This document shows, in pieces, positions 8,699 through 14,899 of a DNA stretch of 32,094 nt (position 1 is the stretch's first letter; each line of letters begins with the position of its first letter). The stretch comes from CAZVYJ01 sp964631565 (lineage in GTDB: Bacteria; Planctomycetota; Phycisphaerae; SM23-33). The notes beneath the pieces were generated by a model that was not told where the DNA came from, did not search any database, and saw nothing but the letters and a program-made list of their open reading frames with translations. The stretch spans positions 1-32,094 of the forward strand of contig CAZVYJ010000031.1 of the NCBI GenBank assembly GCA_964631565.1. The letters are read 5' to 3'. Position numbers and translations under genes: made by a program.

Positions 8699-8725
8699 AA
8701 CCTCTGCGTCCTCAGCGACCTCAGC
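8699..8725. repeat. Three imperfect 9-bp repeats ending at the aminotransferase stop
   Basis: On the minus strand the units are GCTGAGGTC, GCTGAGGAC and GCAGAGGTT, directly after the TAG stop of the aminotransferase. Together with the TTTCGGA array this fills almost the whole intergenic gap. Confidence 0.8.
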
Positions 8726-8727
8726 GG

Positions 8728-9582
8728 CTAACGAACTCTGCACTCTTCGTCCAGCAGCTTCCGGTACGCTTTCTGAATGCTAATTGTAACCTCGCCGACT
8801 TTGCCGCTGCCGACGACATGTTTTTCGACACGGACAATCGGGCGGATTCCCATGCATGACGACGTGAGGAACATCTCGTCGGCTTCGAGCATGTCATGGG
8901 TCGTAAGAGCTTTATTCGCATGGCATTGAACGCCGAGCTTTTCGCAAAGTTCGATCACCGCCTCGCGAACCACGCCCGGCAGCACCGGAGTTTCAAGCGG
9001 CGGAGTGTACACTTGGCCGTCGCGAACAAGGAAGACGTTGCAGAAGCACGCCTCGCTCAGCCGCTCGTCGCTGGTGAACCACAGCGCCTCCTCTGCCCCG
9101 GCCGCGGCTGCCTCCTGGCGGGCGAGCATTCGCGGCAGGTAGCAGCCGGTCTTGTAGCCCATGGTATAGCCGTCGGCATGCTGGCGATATGACGACACAA
9201 TCACGTTTATGCCTTCGGTGTACCAACTCTCTGGATATTCCGGCAGCTGGTCGGCGGTGACAAGCGTCGTTGGACTTTGGATAGAAACATCGCCGGGCGT
9301 CAGCGTGATGCGCATCCGTGCTTCGCGCAGGTCGTTGGCCTCAAGCACCTGCTTGACAGCGGCTGTCAGGCTCTCGGCCGTCGCGTCCGTCCGCAGTGCA
9401 AGAAGCTCCATCGTCGACAGCAGCCTCGCGATGTGCCGGTCCAGCCGAAACACCACGCCGTTATGGGCCAGCATCGTCGTAAACGACGACGCGCCGTGCA
9501 GGAAGCCCGCGTCGCGGATGGAAATCTTCGCATCCCCGGCCGGAATGATTTCGCCGTTGAGATAGACTTTTATCGAATCCAT
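8728..9582 (-). CDS. Class IV PLP-dependent aminotransferase (BCAT / D-amino-acid aminotransferase / ADC lyase family)
   Basis: 284 residues from the ATG at 9582, the usual length. The N-terminus (YLNGEIIP, SIRDAGFLHGASSF) is typical of fold-type IV enzymes. The PLP Lys is probably K144 in GYKTGCYLPRMLARQEA, and the cofactor-phosphate region contains E177 in LSEACFCNVF; the DEMFLTSSCMGIRPIV block is the usual C-terminal signature. Substrate cannot be assigned: branched-chain aminotransferase, D-alanine aminotransferase and aminodeoxychorismate lyase share these motifs. The terminase gene ends only 11 bp upstream, so this gene may be the last member of that transcript, or a host gene reached by read-through. 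The frame runs open far upstream inside the terminase gene, which is coincidental. Confidence 0.85.
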   Translation of the reverse strand: MDSIKVYLNGEIIPAGDAKISIRDAGFLHGASSFTTMLAHNGVVFRLDRHIARLLSTMELLALRTDATAESLTAAVKQVLEANDLREARMRITLTPGDVSIQSPTTLVTADQLPEYPESWYTEGINVIVSSYRQHADGYTMGYKTGCYLPRMLARQEAAAAGAEEALWFTSDERLSEACFCNVFLVRDGQVYTPPLETPVLPGVVREAVIELCEKLGVQCHANKALTTHDMLEADEMFLTSSCMGIRPIVRVEKHVVGSGKVGEVTISIQKAYRKLLDEECRVR

Positions 9583-9593
9583 GACGCGTGAGT

Positions 9594-11108
9594 CTAATAC
9601 CTTGCGCGCTGCATGGCAATTCGCGGTCTGGCGCGGTTTACGAAAAAGTATCTCAGGGCATCGATGGCGTGGTCCGGGCCGTCCTTTACCGGTTTGTCCG
9701 GATCGCCTGCTTCGCCGGGCGGCGGGTAGTGGTAATTGCCGAACGCCTCGATGAGTTTTTTGCATCGCGGGTGGATTACAAGCGTCGGCTCTCCGGCGGC
9801 CGGCGCGAGCGCAGCCCGGATAAGCTCCAGGCCGTCCGATATCGCGCTGGCCCGCCATGCGCACGGTATTCCCTCGGCGGCGAGTATCTCGGTGCAGGCC
9901 TTGCCGCTGGTGGATTCCTTCTGTCGGCCGGCCGGGTCGCAGTACGTCATCACCACCGCCCCGAAGTCGCGGCTGCGTATCTCGGCGGCGTGCTTCACCA
10001 GCGGCAGGCGCGAGCGGACGTATTCCTGGAGCACGTGAATGCGTCCGGCCGGCGTGACCTGGATCCACAGGCAGACCAGCGGGCTGCGATAGCCGAAGTC
10101 CATCGCGCGGTACGTCGGCCAGTCGCCGCAGTACTCGACGGCTGAGACGTGCCTGCCCGCGTCGAACTCCTCGAACACCAGCCAGTCGCGTTGTGTGCCC
10201 CTGCAGAGCATTTCCGCCTCCCATGCCGCCCTGCTGCTGCGGGCCTTTATCGCGATGGCGTCGTCGATGCTGAAGAAACCGTCGCAGCTTCGGGCCAGTC
10301 CGCCGCAGTCGTCGGCAAGCAGGCAGTCCTCGCAGCGGCGCGACGGCGGGCAGCGCTCGATAACCTCCCACAGACACCAGCGGATGAGCCGATAGCCGCG
10401 AAGTGCGTTTTCAATGCCCGGATCGTCAGATTCGGAGCGGGCCTCGTCGATGAGTTTCTGCATCAGTCCGCCGGGGCGGTGAAGCGTCGACAGCACTTCT
10501 ATCGACCCGCGGGCAAGCTGCTGCGAGCGAGTCGCGAACTGCACCGCCCGCCACACCTCAGCATCGAATAAGTCCACCTCGTCGCAGCGGATTTTCTGGA
10601 CGTGCTGGCCGCGAACGGCGCGCTGGCTCTGCGCGAGCATGCGGATTTCGGCGCCGCCGACCAGACGCACGCGCTGGCGGGTGGGCGGTGCAGCGAGCAG
10701 TTGCGGCTGCGTCTCAAGAAGGTCGCGAATGTAATCAGCCAGCCTGTCGGACTGGTCGAAGCTGCCGCCGAGCACGCGGATTTTCGGCGAGTCGCGGAAC
10801 AGACCGTCGAGAATGGTGGCGACTGCCGCCAGCATCGTCTTGCCGCCGCCGCGATTCGCCCAGACGAGCAAATCTTCCTGGCCGAAGAAACTCGCCGCCA
10901 GGTAATCGAGCGGCGTGTCGTGGCCGGGACAGACGCCCTTGCCCGGAACGCAGACGGCGAAATACCGCTCTACAAATTCTTTGAGCTGTGCCGGCGTGGC
11001 GGGAGCTTCCATCGGCTGCATGCCGCTGCGGCGAGGTTTGTTCACAGTCATCAGCCCGCCGAACGCGGCAAGGCCCATCGGCTTCTGGTCACAAAGAAAA
11101 TCGGACAT
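9594..11108 (-). CDS. Phage-type terminase large subunit (TerL)
   Basis: 504 residues, normal for TerL, the DNA-packaging motor with an N-terminal ATPase and C-terminal RNase H-like nuclease. Walker A is ANRGGGKT (84-91), Walker B with the catalytic acid is IRCDEVD (D176, E177). Nuclease acids are D337 in AMDFGYRSP, D391 in YCDPAGR, and the DGPDHAIDALRY block (476-487). All expected catalytic residues appear intact. Residues 253-275 hold five cysteines in a C-x5-C-x2-C-x5-C-x6-C pattern that looks like a zinc-binding insertion between the two domains. The start ATG at 11108 lies 3 bp after the ParB-like gene's stop, with AAGGGGGAT inside the end of that gene as ribosome binding site. No small terminase, portal or prohead protease is beside it. 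Confidence 0.85.
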   Translation of the reverse strand: MSDFLCDQKPMGLAAFGGLMTVNKPRRSGMQPMEAPATPAQLKEFVERYFAVCVPGKGVCPGHDTPLDYLAASFFGQEDLLVWANRGGGKTMLAAVATILDGLFRDSPKIRVLGGSFDQSDRLADYIRDLLETQPQLLAAPPTRQRVRLVGGAEIRMLAQSQRAVRGQHVQKIRCDEVDLFDAEVWRAVQFATRSQQLARGSIEVLSTLHRPGGLMQKLIDEARSESDDPGIENALRGYRLIRWCLWEVIERCPPSRRCEDCLLADDCGGLARSCDGFFSIDDAIAIKARSSRAAWEAEMLCRGTQRDWLVFEEFDAGRHVSAVEYCGDWPTYRAMDFGYRSPLVCLWIQVTPAGRIHVLQEYVRSRLPLVKHAAEIRSRDFGAVVMTYCDPAGRQKESTSGKACTEILAAEGIPCAWRASAISDGLELIRAALAPAAGEPTLVIHPRCKKLIEAFGNYHYPPPGEAGDPDKPVKDGPDHAIDALRYFFVNRARPRIAMQRARY

Positions 11109-11111
11109 CGT

Positions 11112-11729
11112 TTACTTATCCCCCTTCCGCCCTGCGCCGATGGCGGCCATCAGCGCATCGGCCCGCCCGCCGACGGTCTTATGGCGGCCGAGCGCCTTGT
11201 TCAGTCGCCGCTGCTGGGCCGCGGACAGATGAAACACAACAGGCTGCAGGTCCCACTTGTCACCGGATGACTGCTTTGCCAGCGCCGGCGGCTTGAGCGG
11301 CGCAAGCTGCTGCCGCATCGCCGCAGGCGTAAGGGCGAGCAGTTCGCCGACCCGCTCGCCGCCGATGCTGCGGGCCAGACGTTTGAGCATTTTCGCGCGG
11401 CTGCCAACGTCAGGCCGGCCGCGAAAACTGTTCAGCGACATCGCCAGCAGCGAAGCCTGCCCGTCGTCCAGCGGCCAGACCTCGCAGCGGGCGGCGGATT
11501 CGCCCAGTTCGGCGAGGATTTCGACGCGACTGCAGCCGTCGATGACTTCATATTTCCCGGCGAGTCGAGGATGCGGGCGGACGATGACGGCTGGGTATGC
11601 TCCGGTAGTTCCGATTATCTCCTTCAGTGCATGCTTAGTGCGGCTCGACATTCTGTGCAGAGTGGCGGAACGGGGAATCAGGTCCTCCAGCTTGATGCGC
11701 ATGATGCGCGACGGGGCATTTTTTGACAT
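11112..11729 (-). CDS. ParB/Srx-fold nuclease-like protein
   Basis: 205 residues from the ATG at 11729, chosen because AAGGAG lies 8 nt ahead; an in-frame codon at 11789 lacks one. Residues 11-100 fit a ParB/sulfiredoxin-fold domain: IKLEDLIP start, the AVIVRPHP strand, and YEVIDGCSRVEIL where GCSR corresponds to the ParB GERR-type box. Residues 105-150 resemble a short HTH (RAKMLKRLARSIGGERVGELLAL), and the Arg/Lys-rich C-terminus ends the protein. No ParA is present and the protein is shorter than chromosomal ParB, so segregation is unlikely. Phage ParB-like proteins of this size may act as CTP- or DNA-binding adaptors or nucleases. It overlaps the ABC-GNAT gene by 52 bp and nearly abuts terL, so it belongs to that operon. 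Confidence 0.75.
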   Translation of the reverse strand: MSKNAPSRIMRIKLEDLIPRSATLHRMSSRTKHALKEIIGTTGAYPAVIVRPHPRLAGKYEVIDGCSRVEILAELGESAARCEVWPLDDGQASLLAMSLNSFRGRPDVGSRAKMLKRLARSIGGERVGELLALTPAAMRQQLAPLKPPALAKQSSGDKWDLQPVVFHLSAAQQRRLNKALGRHKTVGGRADALMAAIGAGRKGDK

Positions 11730-13129
11730 GACTTGGACTCCTTGCGGCAGAAAAGATAGTAGACATATTGACGTGACGTTCGCCGGCATACTTCAGCGAG
11801 CGGGTCAGCGAGTGATTTAATCTGTTTGGCGGGTATGGCGCGGCGGATGGCGGCATGGATTTCACGGCGGAGGAATTTCGCCCTGCCGCCTCCGGCCTTC
11901 AGCAGCCTGACGACAGGCGCAACGGCTGCGAGGTCGGCCCGACAAAGCCCGACCGCATCGGCGGCGCTTACCAACCGCGCCGCGTGCTCGTCGGCGCGGA
12001 GCCGGTAAGCGGTCATGCCCGCCAGCTCGAAGAACGGATGCACCTGACCCATCGCCGCCAGGGCCTCGATCATCGGCGTCTCGGCCGTCGCCAGCGCGTG
12101 GCGAACCAGCCGCACCGCCAGTCCGCAGCCGCGATATATCGGGTGCACAATCACGCGGGAGATGCACTCGATTTCGCGGTTCAGCATCGCCATGGCTGCG
12201 GGGCGGTCCGGGCCGGTGTATCGCCCGGGCAGTGCGGCGTTTCGGCCACGGACGTTCATCAGCGGCGGCGAGACGACCAGCACAGCCGCCAGCGAAGGAA
12301 GCGACGGCGAATCGCATCGCGGCGGACGAATGACATAAACACGCTTGTGGGCTGCGGGCCGCTTGCCGAGATAATGAAAACCGGCGAGCAAATCGTAATC
12401 GGCGATCGTGCCTCGCGATATCCGCCAGCGGGAAATTTCAGTCTGGTGCTTGTGACGGTCGTCGAAAACAATTGTTTTCGCGGCTTCACAAATCGGCTTG
12501 GCGATAATGCGGTCCGGCTGAAGATTCGAGAGCAGTTCTTCGCGAGGCGTTGCCAGGAGCATGGCGATATTGGAGCCGGTGACAAGTTTTCGCAGCCGCC
12601 TGCACAATGCTGCAGCGGTTTCGCCGTCGAGCGACGAGCAGAATTCATCCGCAATAACCAGCCTCGGCTCGCCGCTGCGGCGGGCGGCGTGAACGGCTTC
12701 GGCAATCGCGAGACGGTGAAGCTGCCCGCCGGACAGAAATTTCGCAGGCGTAATAAGCGACTGCGCCTCGGCAAGCCCGCACCGCGAGAGAATCTCAAGC
12801 CGTTCGGCAAACGTGCCGTTTTTCAGCAGTTCGACCGGCGGCAGGCTGCTGCGAAAAAGCGACGCCACACGAAGCCGCCTGCATGATCGCACCTGACGGG
12901 CGACATTCCTCAGAAGTACACTCTTGCCGCTGCCGGACGGACCGACGACGGCGATGATTTCGCCGGCATTTATCTCCAGCGGAAAATCGGCATAAAGCTC
13001 CTCGACATGTTCGCCGGTCAGCCCGAACATCGCCGCAACCGCGCCTGCATGACTGCGGTGCGGAACGGGATGATTTATTTTCGAGTTGACAACAACCCGC
13101 CAGCCGGGCTTACAAATATGCGTGGACAT
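11678..13129 (-). CDS. ABC-type ATPase fused to a GNAT-like acyltransferase (COG2401-like)
   Basis: 483 residues from the ATG at 13129, set by AGGAG 7 nt ahead. Residues 1-50 begin with a conserved-looking RVVVNSKINHP segment. The ABC ATPase follows: Walker A GPSGSGKS (63-70), signature LSGGQ (132-136), Walker B LVIADE (D161, E162), D-loop SSLD. The H-loop position reads LATPRE with no His. Residues about 240-390 form a GNAT-like domain with an FHYLG motif (251-255) and an acyl-CoA loop ISRVIVHPIYRGCGLA (323-338). No membrane segments, so it is not a transporter. The same architecture defines COG2401 (ABC-type ATPase fused to a predicted acetyltransferase). The FHYLG region recalls Mom-type DNA-modifying acyltransferases of phages, which would suit a neighbour of terL; that link is inference. 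Confidence 0.8.
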   Translation of the reverse strand: MSTHICKPGWRVVVNSKINHPVPHRSHAGAVAAMFGLTGEHVEELYADFPLEINAGEIIAVVGPSGSGKSVLLRNVARQVRSCRRLRVASLFRSSLPPVELLKNGTFAERLEILSRCGLAEAQSLITPAKFLSGGQLHRLAIAEAVHAARRSGEPRLVIADEFCSSLDGETAAALCRRLRKLVTGSNIAMLLATPREELLSNLQPDRIIAKPICEAAKTIVFDDRHKHQTEISRWRISRGTIADYDLLAGFHYLGKRPAAHKRVYVIRPPRCDSPSLPSLAAVLVVSPPLMNVRGRNAALPGRYTGPDRPAAMAMLNREIECISRVIVHPIYRGCGLAVRLVRHALATAETPMIEALAAMGQVHPFFELAGMTAYRLRADEHAARLVSAADAVGLCRADLAAVAPVVRLLKAGGGRAKFLRREIHAAIRRAIPAKQIKSLADPLAEVCRRTSRQYVYYLFCRKESKSCQKMPRRASCASSWRT

Positions 13130-13133
13130 CCAT

Positions 13134-13463
13134 ATGCTCCTGATGAAACGAAAATTTTTCGACGCGATAAGGGCCGGCAGAAAAACGACCACCCTTCGCT
13201 GCTGGCGGCGGATCATGGTCAGGCCGGGAACCGTCCATAATATCCGCGGACTCGGGCGGGTTCGCATTGATGACGTTAAAGCCGTTGATCTTGCGTCTCT
13301 CAAAGAAGCCGACGCACATGCCGACGGTTTCGCAAAACTCGCCGACATGAGGGCGGCGATTGAAATGTTCTATCCGCCGGATAAAAGAGCCGGCCGAAAG
13401 ATGTACCTGGTGCGATTCACTTATCTTCCCGGTTCTTCCCGTCGGAATGAATCCGAAGGATAG
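13134..13463 (+). CDS. ASCH-domain protein
   Basis: 109 residues if started at the ATG at 13134; an ATG at 13143 (MKRKFF) is equally possible and an upstream TTG at 13086 less so. The sequence fits the ASCH (PUA-like) fold: KFFDAIRAGRKTTTLR, then RPGTVHNIRG, the RVRIDDVKAVDL strand pair, an acidic DAHADGF helix, the FYPPDKR turn and a final VRFTYL strand. ASCH domains bind RNA or nucleic acid, and published comparative genomics proposes some as readers of modified DNA bases. The start lies 4 bp from that of the divergent ABC-GNAT gene, and the 3' end overlaps the HTH gene by 47 bp, so the whole gene sits antisense inside the minus-strand series. A possible promoter is TTGACA at 13086-13091 with TACAAA 19 bp further on, a poor spacing. 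Confidence 0.72.
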   Translation: MLLMKRKFFDAIRAGRKTTTLRCWRRIMVRPGTVHNIRGLGRVRIDDVKAVDLASLKEADAHADGFAKLADMRAAIEMFYPPDKRAGRKMYLVRFTYLPGSSRRNESEG

Positions 13464-13857
13464 TTTCTATCTGGGCGTTTATGCGGTCCATGCGGCGGCG
13501 AAGAGCATGCTCGGTGACGCCGAGCCTGCTGCTTATCTGCCGCACGGAAACCCCTTCGCAGAATTTCATCCTCGCAATTTTCCTGTCATCATCCGGGAGG
13601 TACGGCAAGGCTCTTCCGGCGTTCAAAAAAACCTTGCTGGTCAGCCTGCAGGCAATCCGGTGCAGGCGGCTGCGAAGGGATCGCGGTGTAACGCCGAGCA
13701 TCCTGGCGAGACAGCTTACCTTTTGCCCTCGCATCAGGACGGCCTCCAGCAAATCCCTGTCTTCAGGGTCGAGCAACTCGGCCCTGCCCATGATAACGGC
13801 ATCGTTTCTCGGCAATTGGCGGCTACGATACAGATTCTCCTTTAATTGAAGTGGCAT
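13417..13857 (-). CDS. Double helix-turn-helix regulator, sigma region 4-like
   Basis: 146 residues, ATG at 13857 with GGAGAG six bases ahead. Two HTH units are visible: residues about 33-72 (LLEAVLMRGQKVSCLARMLG followed by VTPRSLRSRLHRI) and about 92-128 (RKIARMKFCEGVSVRQISSR followed by LGVTEHALRRRMDRI). Both resemble sigma-70 region 4, in which the second helix reads the -35 element. There is no region 2, so it is not a full sigma factor. A role as late activator or promoter-recruiting adaptor of the cassette is plausible but unproven. It is first on the minus strand, driven by a promoter that carries a likely repressor operator in its spacer, and stands divergent to the CI-type repressor. 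Confidence 0.7.
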   Translation of the reverse strand: MPLQLKENLYRSRQLPRNDAVIMGRAELLDPEDRDLLEAVLMRGQKVSCLARMLGVTPRSLRSRLHRIACRLTSKVFLNAGRALPYLPDDDRKIARMKFCEGVSVRQISSRLGVTEHALRRRMDRINAQIETILRIHSDGKNREDK

Positions 13858-13951
13858 TGTAACTCTCCATCAATACTAATCTTAGACTCTGACGACACTT
13901 ATTGTGTCTCCTTTCCCCTTGGCTGAAAGGTAGCTAAATACTACAATTAGT

Positions 13952-13979
13952 ATGATAACTAGTTAACTAATAAAGTCAA
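13952..13979 (-). promoter_or_regulatory. Minus-strand promoter of the HTH regulator
   Basis: On the minus strand TTGACT (13979-13974) and TATCAT (13957-13952), each five of six to consensus, are separated by 16 bp. The spacer contains the palindrome AGTTAACT (13961-13968). The transcription start would be near 13945, giving a leader of about 90 nt to the GGAGAG-led ATG at 13857. Confidence 0.6.
13957..13968. promoter_or_regulatory. Candidate operator 1 (AACTAGTTAACT)
   Basis: Two overlapping palindromes, AACTAGTT and AGTTAACT, lie inside the spacer of the minus-strand promoter. The heptamer GTTAACT (13962-13968) recurs at 14008-14014 in the plus-strand promoter. A neighbouring inverted repeat ATACTA-N4-TAGTAT (13938-13953) may also take part. 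Binding by the repressor encoded at 14092 is inferred. Confidence 0.5.
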
Positions 13980-13997
13980 GAAATTTTGCAATAATGT

Positions 13998-14026
13998 TTG
14001 ACAGATTGTTAACTTTGACATAAAGT
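13998..14026 (+). promoter_or_regulatory. Plus-strand promoter of the CI-type repressor
   Basis: Perfect TTGACA at 13998-14003, a 17-bp spacer, and TAAAGT (four of six) at 14021-14026. A second TTGACA at 14015-14020 has no good -10 partner. The spacer holds GTTAACT. Transcription would begin near 14033, about 59 nt before the repressor ATG. Confidence 0.6.
14007..14014. promoter_or_regulatory. Candidate operator 2 (TGTTAACT)
   Basis: Shares GTTAACT with operator 1, 46 bp away in the same orientation, and sits in the spacer of the repressor's own promoter, which would allow autoregulation. Confidence 0.45.
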
Positions 14027-14091
14027 ATTCACCGGGAAAAGCTTCAATTTTTTCAACATTCTGATTTGGTCCAGAATTCAGGAGAGTCGAA

Positions 14092-14883
14092 ATGGGTCTC
14101 AGTGAAATATTGAGGCATCGCAGGGAGCAGCTGGGTCTGACGCAGGATCAGGTTGCGGCGCAGGCCGGCATCTCCAAGCCGTACTTGTCGAACATCGAAA
14201 CCGGCCGGACCAAAAATCCGCCGACTGACGGTGTGCTGGAACTTCTGGAGACCGCCCTGCAGTTCGACGCCGGCGAACTGCTCAAAATAGCGCACATGGC
14301 CCGCACGCCGGCCGACGTCCGCAACAAACACGAACTGCTCGAGGCCGAGGTCAACAAGCTTCGCGGCGTTATCAGGGAGATGCTTGCGAAAGGCCGTCCC
14401 GACGAATCCGGCACGATTAACCTCGACGATCTTCCGGGCGAATTAACCGAAAGCGACAATATCAGCGGCATTTCACCGGGCGTCGTCGTGCCGATAATAA
14501 ACAAGGTGGCAGCCGGTTATCCGGCACACTTCACCGACCTGGATTATCCGCCCAGTGTCGCGGACGACTATATTCGCTGCCCGGACGTTCACGATCCGCA
14601 CGCGTTCGCGGCCCGTGTCGTCGGCGATTCCATGGAGCCGGCATATCACGAAGGCGACATCGTGGTGTTTTCGCCCGGCACGCCGGCCGAGAGCGGCGAC
14701 GACTGTTTCGTCCGTTTCGACGATTACGCCGGGACGACGTTCAAGAGGTTCTACCAGGACGACGGAAACAGAATCCGCCTTCAGCCGCTCAACAGCAGGT
14801 ACCCAGCCGAGACTTATGCCCCCGAAGCGATAACGGGACTCTGGCCCGCCGTGTACAAAATAGAACGCCTGCGCCGTCGCTGA
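14092..14883 (+). CDS. CI/LexA-type repressor: XRE HTH plus S24 autopeptidase
   Basis: 263 residues, ATG at 14092 with GGAGAG ahead. Residues 4-65 are an XRE-type HTH (LRHRREQLGLTQDQVAAQAG, then ISKPYLSNIETGRT). Residues 75-125 are a helical, Glu/Lys-rich linker. The S24 peptidase domain has the expected autocleavage pair A141-G142 in NKVAAGYPAHF, the nucleophile S180 in VVGDSMEP, and the general base K218 in TTFKRF. All parts for RecA-stimulated self-cleavage are present, so the cassette may be induced by DNA damage. It is transcribed away from the HTH gene and ends 16 bp from the convergent nikR stop. A generic cellular S24 regulator is possible, but its neighbours point to a prophage repressor. 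Confidence 0.85.
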   Translation: MGLSEILRHRREQLGLTQDQVAAQAGISKPYLSNIETGRTKNPPTDGVLELLETALQFDAGELLKIAHMARTPADVRNKHELLEAEVNKLRGVIREMLAKGRPDESGTINLDDLPGELTESDNISGISPGVVVPIINKVAAGYPAHFTDLDYPPSVADDYIRCPDVHDPHAFAARVVGDSMEPAYHEGDIVVFSPGTPAESGDDCFVRFDDYAGTTFKRFYQDDGNRIRLQPLNSRYPAETYAPEAITGLWPAVYKIERLRRR

Positions 14884-14899
14884 AACTTCTCGCCCGTCA

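Larger units (their letters stand above)
9594..14883. mobile_element. Prophage-like cassette without structural or integration genes
   Basis: Six genes here have phage or mobile-element character: CI/LexA-type repressor, double-HTH regulator, ASCH protein, ABC-GNAT fusion, ParB-like protein and terminase large subunit. They lie between ordinary cellular genes (aminotransferase and nikR). The regulatory core at 13858-14091 is clearly AT-rich against GC-rich surroundings. No integrase, transposase, portal, capsid or tail genes are present, and I did not find flanking direct repeats by eye, so the boundaries are those of the gene set and not of proven attachment sites. It may be a prophage remnant, a satellite, or a domesticated module. 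Confidence 0.5.

Noticed and set aside
9583..10377. In-frame upstream extension that would make the aminotransferase 549 residues
   Set aside because: The added part lies inside terL in another frame, is Arg/Gly-rich and has no domain; the ATG at 9582 begins the conserved fold.
11855..12886. 343-residue plus-strand frame over the ABC-GNAT gene
   Set aside because: Antisense shadow with no motif, while the minus frame carries Walker and GNAT motifs.
13130..13348. N-terminal extension of the ABC-GNAT protein to 13348
   Set aside because: It is the antisense shadow of the ASCH gene; AGGAG fixes the start at 13129.
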